From assembly GCF_004801375.1 (NCBI RefSeq), contig NZ_SSNZ01000002.1, positions 372,001 through 436,000 of the forward strand: a DNA stretch of 64,000 nt, written 5' to 3'. Below, one piece after another: positions 8,223 to 17,495 of the stretch. How positions within the stretch are numbered: the stretch's first letter is position 1; the number at the start of each line of letters is the position of its first letter. Source of the stretch: Flavobacterium supellecticarium (GTDB lineage Bacteria > Bacteroidota > Bacteroidia > Flavobacteriales > Flavobacteriaceae). Under the pieces are notes generated by a model that saw nothing but the letters and a program-made list of their open reading frames with translations, did not search any database and was not told the DNA's origin. The position numbers and the translations under genes are program-made.

Positions 8223-9530
8223 ATGGGAACATTTAAAATAGAAGGGGGAATCAAATTAAAAGGAGAAATTACCCCTCAGGGAGCCAAGAATGAGGCTTTG
8301 CAAATATTGTGCGCAGTATTGCTAACGCCGGAAAAAGTGACTATTTCGAATATTCCCGATATCATTGATGTTAATAAATTGATCACCCTATTAGGGAATC
8401 TGGGCGTAAAAATCCAGAAAATCGGATCGAATGCCTATACGTTTCAGGCTGATGAAGTGAACCTGAATTACCTGGAATCCATTGATTTTAAAGATGAAGG
8501 AAGAGCCCTGCGCGGTTCGATCATGATCGTAGGCCCGTTATTGGCGCGATTCGGAAAAGGATACATTCCGAAACCGGGTGGAGACAAAATCGGACGTCGT
8601 CGTTTGGATACCCACTTCGAAGGATTTATCAATTTAGGAGCAAAATTCCGCTATAATAAAGAAGACTATTTCTACGGAGTAGAAGCCAAAAAACTAAAAG
8701 GTACCTATATGCTTTTGGATGAAGCTTCTGTGACCGGAACAGCCAACATCGTAATGGCAGCTGTTTTGGCCGAAGGAAAAACGACCATTTATAACGCTGC
8801 GTGTGAACCGTATTTACAGCAATTGTGTAAAATGTTAAACGCGATGGGCGCAAAAATCACCGGAGTAGGTTCCAACCTGTTGGAAATCGAAGGTGTGGAG
8901 CGTTTGGGCGGATGCGAACACCGAATTCTTCCGGACATGATCGAAATCGGTTCGTGGATTGGTTTGGCAGCGATGACACAAAGTGAAATCACCATTAAAG
9001 ACGTAAGCTGGGAAAACCTGGGCGTTATTCCAAATACATTCCGCAAATTGGGAATCACCTTAGAACGAAAAGGAGACGATATCTATATTCCGGCTCATGT
9101 GGACGGCTATGAAATCAAAACCGACATCGACGGATCGATCCTTACGATTGCCGATGCGCCCTGGCCGGGATTTACACCCGATTTGCTAAGTATCGTTTTG
9201 GTTGTGGCAACACAGGCTAAAGGAGAAGTACTGATTCATCAGAAGATGTTCGAAAGCCGTTTGTTCTTCGTGGATAAACTGATCGATATGGGTGCTAAAA
9301 TTATCCTTTGTGATCCGCACAGAGCGACTATCATCGGACATAACTTTAAATCGCAATTAAAAGCAACTACGATGTCCTCACCGGATATCCGTGCCGGTAT
9401 TTCATTACTAATCGCGGCATTATCAGCCAAAGGAAGTAGTATAATTCAGAATATCGAGCAAATCGACCGCGGATACGAAAAAATTGACGAAAGATTACGC
9501 GCTATCGGAGCCAATATCGTTCGCGTATAA
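8223..9530 (+). CDS. murA: UDP-N-acetylglucosamine 1-carboxyvinyltransferase (MurA)
   Basis: A 435-residue enzyme (family about 420) for the first committed step of peptidoglycan synthesis, transferring enolpyruvyl from PEP to UDP-GlcNAc. It is an EPSP-synthase-fold protein with the K22-N23 pair (QGAKNEAL), the active-site loop PGGDKIGRRRLDTHFEGF and a C-terminal DRGYEKIDERLRAIGA. The position usually held by catalytic Cys (C115 in E. coli, in a GGC-x-IG motif) is Asp121 here. In other bacteria this exchange keeps activity and gives insensitivity to fosfomycin. It is the last gene of the operon with DUF493 and DUF4290, followed by a terminator. Confidence 0.96.
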   Translation: MGTFKIEGGIKLKGEITPQGAKNEALQILCAVLLTPEKVTISNIPDIIDVNKLITLLGNLGVKIQKIGSNAYTFQADEVNLNYLESIDFKDEGRALRGSIMIVGPLLARFGKGYIPKPGGDKIGRRRLDTHFEGFINLGAKFRYNKEDYFYGVEAKKLKGTYMLLDEASVTGTANIVMAAVLAEGKTTIYNAACEPYLQQLCKMLNAMGAKITGVGSNLLEIEGVERLGGCEHRILPDMIEIGSWIGLAAMTQSEITIKDVSWENLGVIPNTFRKLGITLERKGDDIYIPAHVDGYEIKTDIDGSILTIADAPWPGFTPDLLSIVLVVATQAKGEVLIHQKMFESRLFFVDKLIDMGAKIILCDPHRATIIGHNFKSQLKATTMSSPDIRAGISLLIAALSAKGSSIIQNIEQIDRGYEKIDERLRAIGANIVRV

Positions 9531-9550
9531 TATAATTAAAGCAGTTTAAC

Positions 9551-9587
9551 AAAAGAGCTGAATCCAGATGGGATTTGGCTCTTTTTC
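9551..9587 (+). terminator. Intrinsic terminator after murA
   Basis: Imperfect stem AAAGAGC-(tg)-AATCC / GGATT-(tg)-GCTCTTT followed by a T-rich tract (CTTTTTCTTTT). It ends about 10 bases before the next ATG. Confidence 0.75.
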
Positions 9588-9596
9588 TTTTGGAAT

Positions 9597-10370
9597 ATGG
9601 AAACGATTACTTTAGTATTACTTTGTGTAGCTGCCTTTGCGGCTGGTTTTGTGGATGCCATTGTGGGTGGTGGTGGATTGATACAAACTCCGGCGGCTTT
9701 GATTTTGTTACCACATTATGCGGTGTCATCGGTGATTGGTTCGCTCAAAATACCGGCCTTTTGCGGGACATCATCGGCAGCGTACCAATATATTAAAAAG
9801 GTAACGGTTAAATGGCGGTTATTGCTCTTAATGGCTGTTTTGGCTTTTGTGTCGGCTTTTGCCGGATCGCAGGTGCTTACAATGGTTAGTAACGATTTTA
9901 TGAAACCGTTGTTATTGGTGATTCTGATTGCACTGGCGATTTATACCTTTCTTAAAAAAGACTTTGGTCAGCGTAAGGAACAGGTAGCAATCAGCCCTCG
10001 GACAATCGTAATACGTGCCGCGATCATTAGCTGCATTGTTGGATTTTATGACGGATTTATCGGCCCCGGAACCGGAAGCTTTTTTGTGGTCGGTTTTATT
10101 TCCCTGTTGGGAATGGATTTTTTACAAGCCTCAACCAATGCCAAACTGGTTAATCTGGCAACCAATTTCGGATCGATATGTCTGTTTTTATTAAAAGGAA
10201 AAATTATCTGGATGATCGCTTTGCCAATGGCGGCCAGTAATGCTTTGGGCGGATGGGTTGGCGCCAAACTGGCTCTTAATAAAGGAAACGGTTTTATCCG
10301 GATCTTCTTTTTGGTTGTTGTTATCGGAACACTGATCCGTTTTGCATATGATATCTTTATAAAAAAATAA
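9597..10370 (+). CDS. TauE/SafE family sulfite exporter-type membrane protein
   Basis: A 257-residue integral membrane protein with about eight hydrophobic segments. The N-terminal AAFAAGFVDAIVGGGGLIQTPA and the internal repeat-like SCIVGFYDGFIGPGTGSFF are the duplicated signature of the TSUP (TauE/SafE) family, which exports sulfite, sulfoacetate or related small anions. The substrate cannot be told from sequence. It starts 66 bases after murA, behind that gene's terminator, and ends in its own terminator, so it is probably a separate unit. The promoter is not obvious. Confidence 0.92.
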   Translation: METITLVLLCVAAFAAGFVDAIVGGGGLIQTPAALILLPHYAVSSVIGSLKIPAFCGTSSAAYQYIKKVTVKWRLLLLMAVLAFVSAFAGSQVLTMVSNDFMKPLLLVILIALAIYTFLKKDFGQRKEQVAISPRTIVIRAAIISCIVGFYDGFIGPGTGSFFVVGFISLLGMDFLQASTNAKLVNLATNFGSICLFLLKGKIIWMIALPMAASNALGGWVGAKLALNKGNGFIRIFFLVVVIGTLIRFAYDIFIKK

Positions 10371-10401
10371 AACCTGTCTGATTTATATCCGACAGGTTTT
10401 A
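10369..10401. terminator. Bidirectional terminator between TauE-type gene and DUF5686 gene
   Basis: Stem AAAACCTGTC / GACAGGTTTT around a TGATTTATATCC loop region. Flanking A and T runs allow it to act on both converging transcripts. Confidence 0.8.
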
Positions 10402-10411
10402 AATAGCATTG

Positions 10412-12895
10412 TTATTCGACTATATTAAGGATCTTCAGACCAAAAACAACACCATCGGTTTGGAAACCATTCTGATAGGAGCGTACATAATCCACACGGA
10501 ACATACGGAATTTACCCCATCCAATATTATCGAAACCGGCTGTAAACTCCTGATACGGTTTGGTATTCGGTACATTAATCTGATGAAATCCAACTACCAG
10601 ATTCCATTGCAGTTTGTTTAATAATGGAATTTTATTCATGATATACCCTTTAAAATCGTGTTCGATATGTGTTTCTAAATACGCATCGTTCGTACTATTG
10701 GAATAATACGGCAACAGATTGAATACATTCAGATAGCGATCGCTGGTTCCGATATGCGTCTGATTTCCGTTAAAATGTTTATAGTCGACAAACGAAATAT
10801 TATCCGCATTAAAAAACTTACCGGCTTTAAAACGGATTCCTAAATCCCCTTTATTTCCAAGGCGGGTATTGTAATCGAGCGCACCGGAAACAAGATCATA
10901 ATTATAATTATCGGAACTTCCGGCAAACGCTTTTTCGTAGGCTAGGGATAAAGTCGGATATTTTTCGTTCGGGATATTCACTTTTCGATCGGGTCTGGAG
11001 ATGTATTTCTGACCAAATCGGATTCGGGTGGCAATACTTGCTTTTACAAGATTGTGCTTTTCCAGTGCTGCGATCGTATTGTCTTCCGGAAGTAACGGAT
11101 TGTTCGACGTATATGGTTTGTCGCGTTTAAAAATAACATAATCCGTATTGTTGAATAACGGTTTTCGGGCGGAATACTCCAATTTACCATTTAGGGTAAT
11201 ACCATTAACAACCTCTTGTCCGTAATGGATACTGATAAACTCCTTATTATAGAACTTCGCAAAGTTGTTTTTAAAGAATAAGGTTGTCACCGAATTCAGG
11301 ATATTGCTAATCGGTTGTGCCGCGTTAAACTGCTGGATACTGCTTCCTCCGGAAATATTCAGAGATGCATTATTAATCGAATTAAAACGGTGGTAAATGT
11401 TACCCACAACGCGCAAACGGTTTTCGGCAAAGCCATAATTCAGCTTACTGCTAATGGTGGTGGCACTTCCTTTTTCGTCATCCCAGGTGCGGAACGAAAA
11501 ACCGGAATTCAGATTCCAACCTTGTACGGTATTAAAATTAACAGACGTCGGATCGATGATACCATCGTAGCTGAAAATTTGCTTTTTAAACGAATTGCGA
11601 TGGGTATAACCAAAAAGAATATCACTCAGGTTGAATTTATTCTTTTTGGCATCAATGGAATCCAGATAAACACGAGAGGTTCTCAAGGTTTGGATACTGT
11701 CTTTTTTATGATAATCGGTTACTTCCTCATCGGTTAATGGAACCGGTCGGAATGCATCCCAATAGGAATTGTCTTTTTTGTTGGCTTCTTTCTGAATCGT
11801 AACGATTTCGTTTCGGAAGGTTTTCTTTTCAAAGCTATCGCGGAAAACATAATTATTGAATACGTGCGTAAACTTTCCGGTAAATTTAATCCCGAAAATC
11901 CCCGCTGTAAAATCCATCGTCTGAATATTTTTGGCCCAGATTCCGGTTCCGGTATTATAGGTGAAATTCTGAGTTAGTTTCATCGTTTCCATCACCGGTT
12001 CCTGCATACGATAACCTTTTATGTCCAGATCTACGGCATAAATGGCCCAGGTGTCTTCTACAATATAAATGTAACCTTCAAAAACAGGTTCTTTGTCGCG
12101 CTTCGGTGTGATTTTAATTTTATTGATCAAATGATTATAATTATCGAAAAACGTGCCTTCCAGCGTATACTTATAATAGTTAAACGCATTATTCGCGATA
12201 GGCGATACCATATTGATTCCGAAATTGACATAATTCTCGTAAAAATCGTAATGCGTACCACGAGCGGTGTTATAGCTAAAACCTTTGTCATTTCCACTCA
12301 CTTTGGAGGCGATGATTTCCTCGCGAAGGTTATTGGGTTTTTCGAACGCGATTTTCGAAACCGTTTCCGATAAATAGATGATTCCCGATCCGGTTGAATC
12401 GATGGAACCATTCATATCGCCAATTTCCTGCCCTAATATTTTTTTCGGCATATCCTTGACACGGAAAATTCCACGGGAATAAAAATCGGCTTCAAACTTA
12501 TCCGATTTGGCCATGTTCTTTTTCCGACTGGCAATGGCGCTGCGAATAATAGCATTGGCCGGATTTTCTTTATTGTTGATAACGACCTCGTTCAGAATAA
12601 AATTTTCATCGGCCAACGTAACATCCTCTACTATATAAGGTAGCCGGTTGGCGTTAACGGTTATTTTTTTGGTTTTAAAACCCAGACATTGGTAAATAAG
12701 GGTATAGGTTCCCTGATCTTTTACACTGATTTCGTAGAAACCGTTGTCGTTGGTTGAGGTACCATTATAGGTCTTCTCAATCAGTACGCTGGCATAGGGT
12801 AACGGCTGACCGCTACTGGTAACCACTTTTCCGCGGATCTGGGCCATGGAGAGGAACGTACATAAAAGAGTGAGTAGTGTAATTGTTTTTTTCAT
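10412..12895 (-). CDS. Carboxypeptidase-like regulatory domain plus DUF5686 outer-membrane protein
   Basis: An 827-residue protein with a Sec signal peptide (MKKTITLLTLLCTFLSMAQ). Residues about 20-105 form a carboxypeptidase-D regulatory-like beta domain (IRGKVVTSSGQPLPYASVLI...GTSTNDNGFYEISV), as found at the N-terminus of TonB-dependent receptors. The remainder matches the DUF5686 architecture, rich in alternating aromatic strands, and ends in a beta-strand-like VFGLKILNIVE, so an outer-membrane barrel is likely. There is no TonB plug. The function is unknown, though members are common in Bacteroidota. aroQ lies 66 bases upstream on the same strand. Confidence 0.9.
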   Translation of the reverse strand: MKKTITLLTLLCTFLSMAQIRGKVVTSSGQPLPYASVLIEKTYNGTSTNDNGFYEISVKDQGTYTLIYQCLGFKTKKITVNANRLPYIVEDVTLADENFILNEVVINNKENPANAIIRSAIASRKKNMAKSDKFEADFYSRGIFRVKDMPKKILGQEIGDMNGSIDSTGSGIIYLSETVSKIAFEKPNNLREEIIASKVSGNDKGFSYNTARGTHYDFYENYVNFGINMVSPIANNAFNYYKYTLEGTFFDNYNHLINKIKITPKRDKEPVFEGYIYIVEDTWAIYAVDLDIKGYRMQEPVMETMKLTQNFTYNTGTGIWAKNIQTMDFTAGIFGIKFTGKFTHVFNNYVFRDSFEKKTFRNEIVTIQKEANKKDNSYWDAFRPVPLTDEEVTDYHKKDSIQTLRTSRVYLDSIDAKKNKFNLSDILFGYTHRNSFKKQIFSYDGIIDPTSVNFNTVQGWNLNSGFSFRTWDDEKGSATTISSKLNYGFAENRLRVVGNIYHRFNSINNASLNISGGSSIQQFNAAQPISNILNSVTTLFFKNNFAKFYNKEFISIHYGQEVVNGITLNGKLEYSARKPLFNNTDYVIFKRDKPYTSNNPLLPEDNTIAALEKHNLVKASIATRIRFGQKYISRPDRKVNIPNEKYPTLSLAYEKAFAGSSDNYNYDLVSGALDYNTRLGNKGDLGIRFKAGKFFNADNISFVDYKHFNGNQTHIGTSDRYLNVFNLLPYYSNSTNDAYLETHIEHDFKGYIMNKIPLLNKLQWNLVVGFHQINVPNTKPYQEFTAGFDNIGWGKFRMFRVDYVRSYQNGFQTDGVVFGLKILNIVE

Positions 12896-12961
12896 CGGAA
12901 TTGGAAATTAAGGCGTTTCATTATACTAATGACGCTTTAAAATCCAAAAAGGTTGCATGGG

Positions 12962-13375
12962 CTATAAAAAAGATTGCAATGCGAGATCATAGCTCTGCAA
13001 ACCGAAACCGATAATAACCCCTTTGGCGTTGGGTGAAATATAGGATTGGTGGCGGAAAGACTCTCTGGAAAAAGTATTGGAAATATGAACCTCGATCACT
13101 GGAGTCGTCACGGCTTTAATCGCATCGCCAATGCCAATGGAAGTATGGGTATAGGCACCGGCATTCAGGATGATCCCGTCAAAATCAAACCCTTTTTCCT
13201 GGATTTTGGAGATCAGTTCGCCTTCGATATTACTCTGATAATACTCCAGATGAATATCGGGAAAGCGATTTTGCAGGATCTTAAAATAATCCTCAAAAGT
13301 TTGGGAACCGTATATTTCGGGTTCACGTTTTCCTAAGAGGTTTAAATTCGGGCCGTTAATAATGATAAGTCTCAT
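12962..13375 (-). CDS. aroQ: Type II 3-dehydroquinate dehydratase
   Basis: A 137-residue enzyme of the shikimate pathway converting 3-dehydroquinate to 3-dehydroshikimate. Its length is typical of the dodecameric type II class. Motifs: IINGPNLNLLGKREPEIYG at the N-terminus with the catalytic Tyr of the flexible loop, then GIILNAGAYTHTSIGIGDAI, and VIEVHISNTFSRESFRHQSY carrying the conserved His and the active-site Arg. It is cytoplasmic. It may be transcribed with the DUF5686 gene downstream. Confidence 0.96.
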   Translation of the reverse strand: MRLIIINGPNLNLLGKREPEIYGSQTFEDYFKILQNRFPDIHLEYYQSNIEGELISKIQEKGFDFDGIILNAGAYTHTSIGIGDAIKAVTTPVIEVHISNTFSRESFRHQSYISPNAKGVIIGFGLQSYDLALQSFL

Positions 13376-13420
13376 GAATGCTTTTTTTTTGTAAAAATAA
13401 CTAAAAATAGCATTTTATAG

Positions 13421-13453
13421 CATCTGGAAGGGTTTAAAAACCTGTCAGGTGTT
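13421..13453. repeat. Imperfect palindrome sharing 17 bases with the one at 59679-59711
   Basis: The right arm aaaacctgtcaggtgtt (13437-13453) is identical to 59695-59711. The left arm CATCTGgaAGGgTTT is a decayed mirror of it. It lies downstream of the small barrel gene's terminator and upstream of aroQ. It looks like a small dispersed intergenic palindrome rather than a clean terminator. Confidence 0.5.
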
Positions 13454-13469
13454 GCGAGTAGCGCGATTA

Positions 13470-13500
13470 AAAAAGGGATTGTCCGAAAGAACAATCCCTT
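13470..13500 (-). terminator. Intrinsic terminator after the outer-membrane barrel gene
   Basis: Perfect stem AAGGGATTGT / ACAATCCCTT, loop TCTTTCGG on the minus strand, followed by TTTTTT. Confidence 0.85.
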
Positions 13501-13521
13501 GATCAAATAATATAAGTGATG

Positions 13522-14076
13522 TTAAAACATATAACCTAAAGAAAACTGGATGGTCGAGTTTTTGACATCCGCATCTTTAGAGACTTCGGTAAGACCGAGG
13601 GCATAGCGGCCCTGAATAAAAATACTATTGGTTATTTTGTAACTCAAACCACCGGCAAGGGCAAAATCAAAAGTTTTGGAATCATTTGAACTCACTTTGT
13701 TGCGTTCGCTTACGAGGAAGGAAGCCTGCGGTCCTAATTCCAGGCTAAGTTTGTTTGAAGTCAGATAGAATTTGGCTAGTACCGGAATAGAGATGTAGCC
13801 TAATTCATTTTTAATCTGGTCGCCTAATCCTTCCAGTTTGGCACCCTGAGTTGAGTATAAAAGCTCTGGTTGGATGGAAAGGTTTTCTAGTAATTTGATC
13901 TCCGAAACAATCCCGGCATGATAGCTGGTTATGGTTTTAAAGTCATAACCTTCGACATTGCCACCGGTAAAATTGGCGAAATTCACTCCGGCTTTCACCC
14001 CAAATTGGATCATTTGGGCATAAAAAGGAGTACAAAATAAGGTGAATACTACTAAAAAAAACAGATTTTTTTTCAT
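13522..14076 (-). CDS. Small outer-membrane beta-barrel (PorT/porin-family) protein
   Basis: A 184-residue protein with a signal peptide ending near FYAQ (residue 20) followed by IQFGVKAGVNFANFTG, the usual first strand of the PorT-like outer-membrane beta-barrel family. Alternating strands follow, and the C-terminus NSTIQFSLGYMF ends in Phe as expected for barrel assembly. The function is unknown. A paralogue with the same layout is at 17496-18083. It is monocistronic with its own terminator. A TATATTTG element lies at 14133-14126, without a clear TTG partner. Confidence 0.9.
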   Translation of the reverse strand: MKKNLFFLVVFTLFCTPFYAQMIQFGVKAGVNFANFTGGNVEGYDFKTITSYHAGIVSEIKLLENLSIQPELLYSTQGAKLEGLGDQIKNELGYISIPVLAKFYLTSNKLSLELGPQASFLVSERNKVSSNDSKTFDFALAGGLSYKITNSIFIQGRYALGLTEVSKDADVKNSTIQFSLGYMF

Positions 14077-14188
14077 AAAAACAGATTTTAAGGTTTTTTT
14101 AATATTCTTGTAAGATATTGTTGATCAAATATATAACGTTTTTTTATGAAAAATAGTATTAAAATTATTTTTCTTTTGGACATATGTC

Positions 14189-14220
14189 TTGATCAACGAA
14201 TAGTTTTTTTTATACATTTG
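14189..14220 (+). promoter_or_regulatory. Promoter of the highly expressed barrel gene at 14250
   Basis: TTG (14189-14191), 21 bases, TACATTTG (14213-14220). The leader would be about 25 bases. Confidence 0.72.
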
Positions 14221-14249
14221 CCTCGTTAATTTTAATAAACAAAACAATC

Positions 14250-14840
14250 ATGAAAAAGATTATTTTAACAGTAGCAGCAGTATTCGCTTTCGGATTTGCT
14301 AACGCTCAGGAAGAAGCTAAAGGTGAAGGTTTCTCTAAAGGAGATGTATTCATTTCTGGATCTGTAGGTTTTTCTTCAAATGACAACAAAGCAACTGGAG
14401 TAAAAACTGACATGTTCAATGTAACTCCAAGAGCTGCATATTTTGTAACTGAGAACATTGCTGTAGGTTTATCTTTAGGATTTGCTCAAACTAAAGAATC
14501 TGATGACAAAACAACTGAATTCAAAGTAGGTGCATTTGGAAGATATTACTTCACTCCAGCTTCTAAATTCTCTGTTTTCGGACAATTAGGATTTGATTAT
14601 TTCAACAATAAAGTTGAAACTTCTACTCCTCTTGGATCAGTTGAAGCTAAATCTAACGGATTTGACGTAGCTGTAGCTCCAGGTGTTAGCTATTTCGTAT
14701 CTAAAAACTTCGCTTTAGAAGCTACTTTCGGAAGATTAGGTTACAGAACTTCTAAACCAGACGGTGGAGAAGCTACTAATAACTTCGGATTAAACGTAGA
14801 TTTATCTAACATCAACTTAGGTTTAGTATACAAATTCTAA
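14250..14840 (+). CDS. Outer-membrane beta-barrel protein, probably abundant
   Basis: A 196-residue protein with signal peptide MKKIILTVAAVFAFGFANAQ. A barrel with strands such as GDVFISGSVGFSS and MFNVTPRAAYFVTENIAVGLSLGF follows, and the C-terminus NINLGLVYKF ends in Phe. The pattern resembles the OmpW-like/porin family. Codon use is strongly biased to GCT, TCT, GGA and AAA, unlike its neighbours, which points to very high expression, as for a major surface protein. It has its own promoter and a strong terminator. The ligand or channel role is unknown. Confidence 0.9.
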   Translation: MKKIILTVAAVFAFGFANAQEEAKGEGFSKGDVFISGSVGFSSNDNKATGVKTDMFNVTPRAAYFVTENIAVGLSLGFAQTKESDDKTTEFKVGAFGRYYFTPASKFSVFGQLGFDYFNNKVETSTPLGSVEAKSNGFDVAVAPGVSYFVSKNFALEATFGRLGYRTSKPDGGEATNNFGLNVDLSNINLGLVYKF

Positions 14841-14862
14841 TTTGATTTAGATTTTATAAAAG

Positions 14863-14888
14863 AAAACCTCCCATTGGGAGGTTTTTTT
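14863..14888 (+). terminator. Intrinsic terminator after the abundant barrel gene
   Basis: Stem AAAACCTCCC / GGGAGGTTTT, loop ATT, then a T run. Confidence 0.9.
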
Positions 14889-14990
14889 ATATCTTTAATA
14901 TACGAAAAAAAATCTGACTCCCTTTTCTTTAAGAAAGCGGAGTTTTTTTTAAGATCAATTTGTTTTTTTAACAGTAAAATTATTATTAAA

Positions 14991-17438
14991 ATGAAGTTTA
15001 AAATAACAGTACTTTTCTTGTTTGTTACAAAAATAATTTTGGGGCAAAGTTTTTGTCCGCCAAACGGGATTTCAACCAATCCGGGAAATCCGATTAATCC
15101 ACAACAAACAAATTATCTGAACCATTTTGATTGGACGACAACCAATCCGTTTTATCCGATCAATTCACAGTGTAATCCCAATGCATTTACACCAAATCCA
15201 TTCCAGTCAAATCAGCTGGAGTTATTACCGCTTTCACTTACTAAAGATATGAAACCGGAAAACGGATGGGAAATGGTGGCGTATAATTTGGGTTTTGATA
15301 ACAACAACAACCCGCTATTAGGTCGTCCGGAGCATACCTATGTTATGATGTATAATAAATATACCGGCAAGCTGCGTATTTTGGTAAAATGGTGTCGTAA
15401 TGTAAATTATAACGGAGCAATGCTGACCTTAAAATTCGCACCGGGATTCCAGACGAATCTTCTGGATATGGCCAATGTTGAAAAGGCTTTAAATACGCCA
15501 CACGTACAAAATCCATCGATGAGTACGGCTTTGAAATTTTATAACGATAATAATTCCTGGGCGTATGCCGAGTTTAAAATGAACTATGATCCTTGTACCT
15601 GTAGCTTTCCAGAATCGTCACGATTGTTATTGTATTCGGAATTGATCAGCAATTCATCGGTAGAGCTAACCGGAAAGATAACCGGAACGATTACTTCTAT
15701 TTCAGGTGGACAAGGAGCGGCATCATCGGATGGTAGTTTCTGGAAGTCGGCGAACAACATCAATGATAAGATGATGAAAGTGCATACTACGACACAAAAA
15801 TTTATAAATGGCTATGAAAAAATTTATACCGATCTTGCCGATGGAGGGATTACGATAAATGCAATAAAGACCTTAGGGAATTCAATGAAAGAGAGTCAGT
15901 TTCTTAAAGCCGGATTAAAAGCATTGCCTTATGTAAGTAAAGCGGTTAATTTTTTAGAAGGTCTGTTTGGAGGTGGTTTAAGCGGAAGTGGTCCTTTGGA
16001 AATAGCGCCTTTAAGTGTGAACCTGGATGTGAGGATACAAGGAACCATTGCAACACAGGATCCAATGCACAATCAGACAATTGGTTTGCCGGGTTCGCAA
16101 ATGCAAGGGTATTTACCGGGAACTACCGGAGGACAACCGTTATATAACGAAGCTATGGGGATTTTTTCATTGATCAATGCTCCTGTAATGTATTATACGG
16201 AAACAAGTACAACAAAAGAATTTATAAATAGAGAAAAAGTAGGGCTTTCTAATCCAAAATATTTAGAAATAAAAAGTTTGTATAATTTTGTTGATAGAAA
16301 TTATAAACTATCTGGAGACGCTCTTAAATATGCAATCAATCCGGCAAGTGGATTGATGTTGCAAGATGCAGAAGTAATGCTAATTACGGAATATGTTAAA
16401 CCGGCAATTGAATATTCGAAAGCCAATCCAAACTCTACAATTGTTGGTGTTGATGTCGATATGAATAATGGTTTGGAGATAGCTGGGACTACAAAAGGAC
16501 CATTAGTTGATGAAGCTGCATCTGTTTTTCAAAATGCATTTAAGCCAATAGGAATAAAAAATTATAAAAATGACTATTCATTTACCTATACATATAGTGT
16601 AACTCCTAAGTTAGGTAGTGCAAGGAGATTGGATTACTACCCGAATGCAACGCCAAAATTCTCGTGCTATGGAGGTGTATCTGAATTTTCATGTAATTGG
16701 TTAACAGGCTATATGCGACTATTTAGTTATAATCAAAAAATGCCTATTGCAAATAGTTTTTCGTTCTTGGACCTCAGTCATTTTAGAGATAATTATAATG
16801 TAGAATCTATAAATCCTAATTTAATCACACCAAAAGACGAATTCCTTGCACCTCGAATCAAAGGATTTAAACTAAAATTTGTCTTAAATCTTAAACGTAC
16901 GGATAACCCGGATGCGCAAAATGTATTATACGTCGTAACGTATCCGGTTGAATTAAAACCAGCTCCGGTTGGTTATAATATGACAGGATCAAACTATATT
17001 ACCGATGCGCAGGCTTATGCCGCTCAGGGTGGATTTAATCCGGCGGTACCAACTAACAAAGTTATTCCGGTTACGCAGGCAGAATTGGCTACAATATGTG
17101 CGGCTACAGCCTATAAAAACAACAGAATGTCGACCAGCGGTAAAATGGCTCGTGAGGCATTAGGTTTAGAGATGGCTAAAGAAAATAATACGGATGTAAA
17201 ACCGTTATTGTATCCGGTTCCGGTTAAAGAGCGATTGAATATCGAGTCGAATGATAACGAATTGCTTTCAATTGTCGATTTTTACGGAAAAACGGTATAT
17301 ACTTTTGAATCCAATACCAATCAGGATAAAGGGCAAACGCTATCGGTAGATGTGTCCCGATTTGCCGCAGGGGTCTATATGATGACCTATAGAAATCAAT
17401 CCGGAGAATTAAAGAGTATCAAGTTTACAATCGAATAA
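14991..17438 (+). CDS. Secreted protein with type IX secretion C-terminal sorting domain
   Basis: An 815-residue protein. The frame opens at 14874, inside the preceding terminator, so the ATG at 14991 is chosen. It starts a clear signal peptide (MKFKITVLFLFVTKIILGQ). The C-terminal 75 residues (PLLYPVPVKERLNIE..., FYGKTVYTF..., RFAAGVYMMTYRNQSGELKSIKF) form a type A T9SS sorting domain, so it is exported through the outer membrane. The large middle part matches no family I know. The region about 16190-16850 is clearly more AT-rich and uses different codons from the ends. The gene is isolated between two terminators. Confidence 0.88.
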   Translation: MKFKITVLFLFVTKIILGQSFCPPNGISTNPGNPINPQQTNYLNHFDWTTTNPFYPINSQCNPNAFTPNPFQSNQLELLPLSLTKDMKPENGWEMVAYNLGFDNNNNPLLGRPEHTYVMMYNKYTGKLRILVKWCRNVNYNGAMLTLKFAPGFQTNLLDMANVEKALNTPHVQNPSMSTALKFYNDNNSWAYAEFKMNYDPCTCSFPESSRLLLYSELISNSSVELTGKITGTITSISGGQGAASSDGSFWKSANNINDKMMKVHTTTQKFINGYEKIYTDLADGGITINAIKTLGNSMKESQFLKAGLKALPYVSKAVNFLEGLFGGGLSGSGPLEIAPLSVNLDVRIQGTIATQDPMHNQTIGLPGSQMQGYLPGTTGGQPLYNEAMGIFSLINAPVMYYTETSTTKEFINREKVGLSNPKYLEIKSLYNFVDRNYKLSGDALKYAINPASGLMLQDAEVMLITEYVKPAIEYSKANPNSTIVGVDVDMNNGLEIAGTTKGPLVDEAASVFQNAFKPIGIKNYKNDYSFTYTYSVTPKLGSARRLDYYPNATPKFSCYGGVSEFSCNWLTGYMRLFSYNQKMPIANSFSFLDLSHFRDNYNVESINPNLITPKDEFLAPRIKGFKLKFVLNLKRTDNPDAQNVLYVVTYPVELKPAPVGYNMTGSNYITDAQAYAAQGGFNPAVPTNKVIPVTQAELATICAATAYKNNRMSTSGKMAREALGLEMAKENNTDVKPLLYPVPVKERLNIESNDNELLSIVDFYGKTVYTFESNTNQDKGQTLSVDVSRFAAGVYMMTYRNQSGELKSIKFTIE

Positions 17439-17457
17439 AGATTGATCTCGCATAAAA

Positions 17458-17489
17458 AAAAACGCCTCCCAAATGAGAGGCGTTTTTTA
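17458..17489. terminator. Bidirectional terminator between convergent secreted-protein and barrel genes
   Basis: Stem AAAACGCCTC / GAGGCGTTTT with A run before and T run after. Confidence 0.85.
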
Positions 17490-17495
17490 TATATT

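Noticed and set aside
7903..8254. Minus-strand Cys/Phe/Tyr-rich frames opposite the DUF4290 tail
   Set aside because: They are the reverse complement of Asn/Lys repeats in a real gene; the hydrophobic composition is an artefact.
13421..13453. Reading the 13.4 kb palindrome as a terminator of the barrel gene
   Set aside because: A perfect terminator already lies at 13470-13500, nearer that gene's end, and this one has a decayed arm and no T run.
14874..14990. Upstream extension of the T9SS protein gene to the ATG at 14874
   Set aside because: It begins within the terminator of the previous gene and gives no signal peptide; the ATG at 14991 starts a clear signal sequence.
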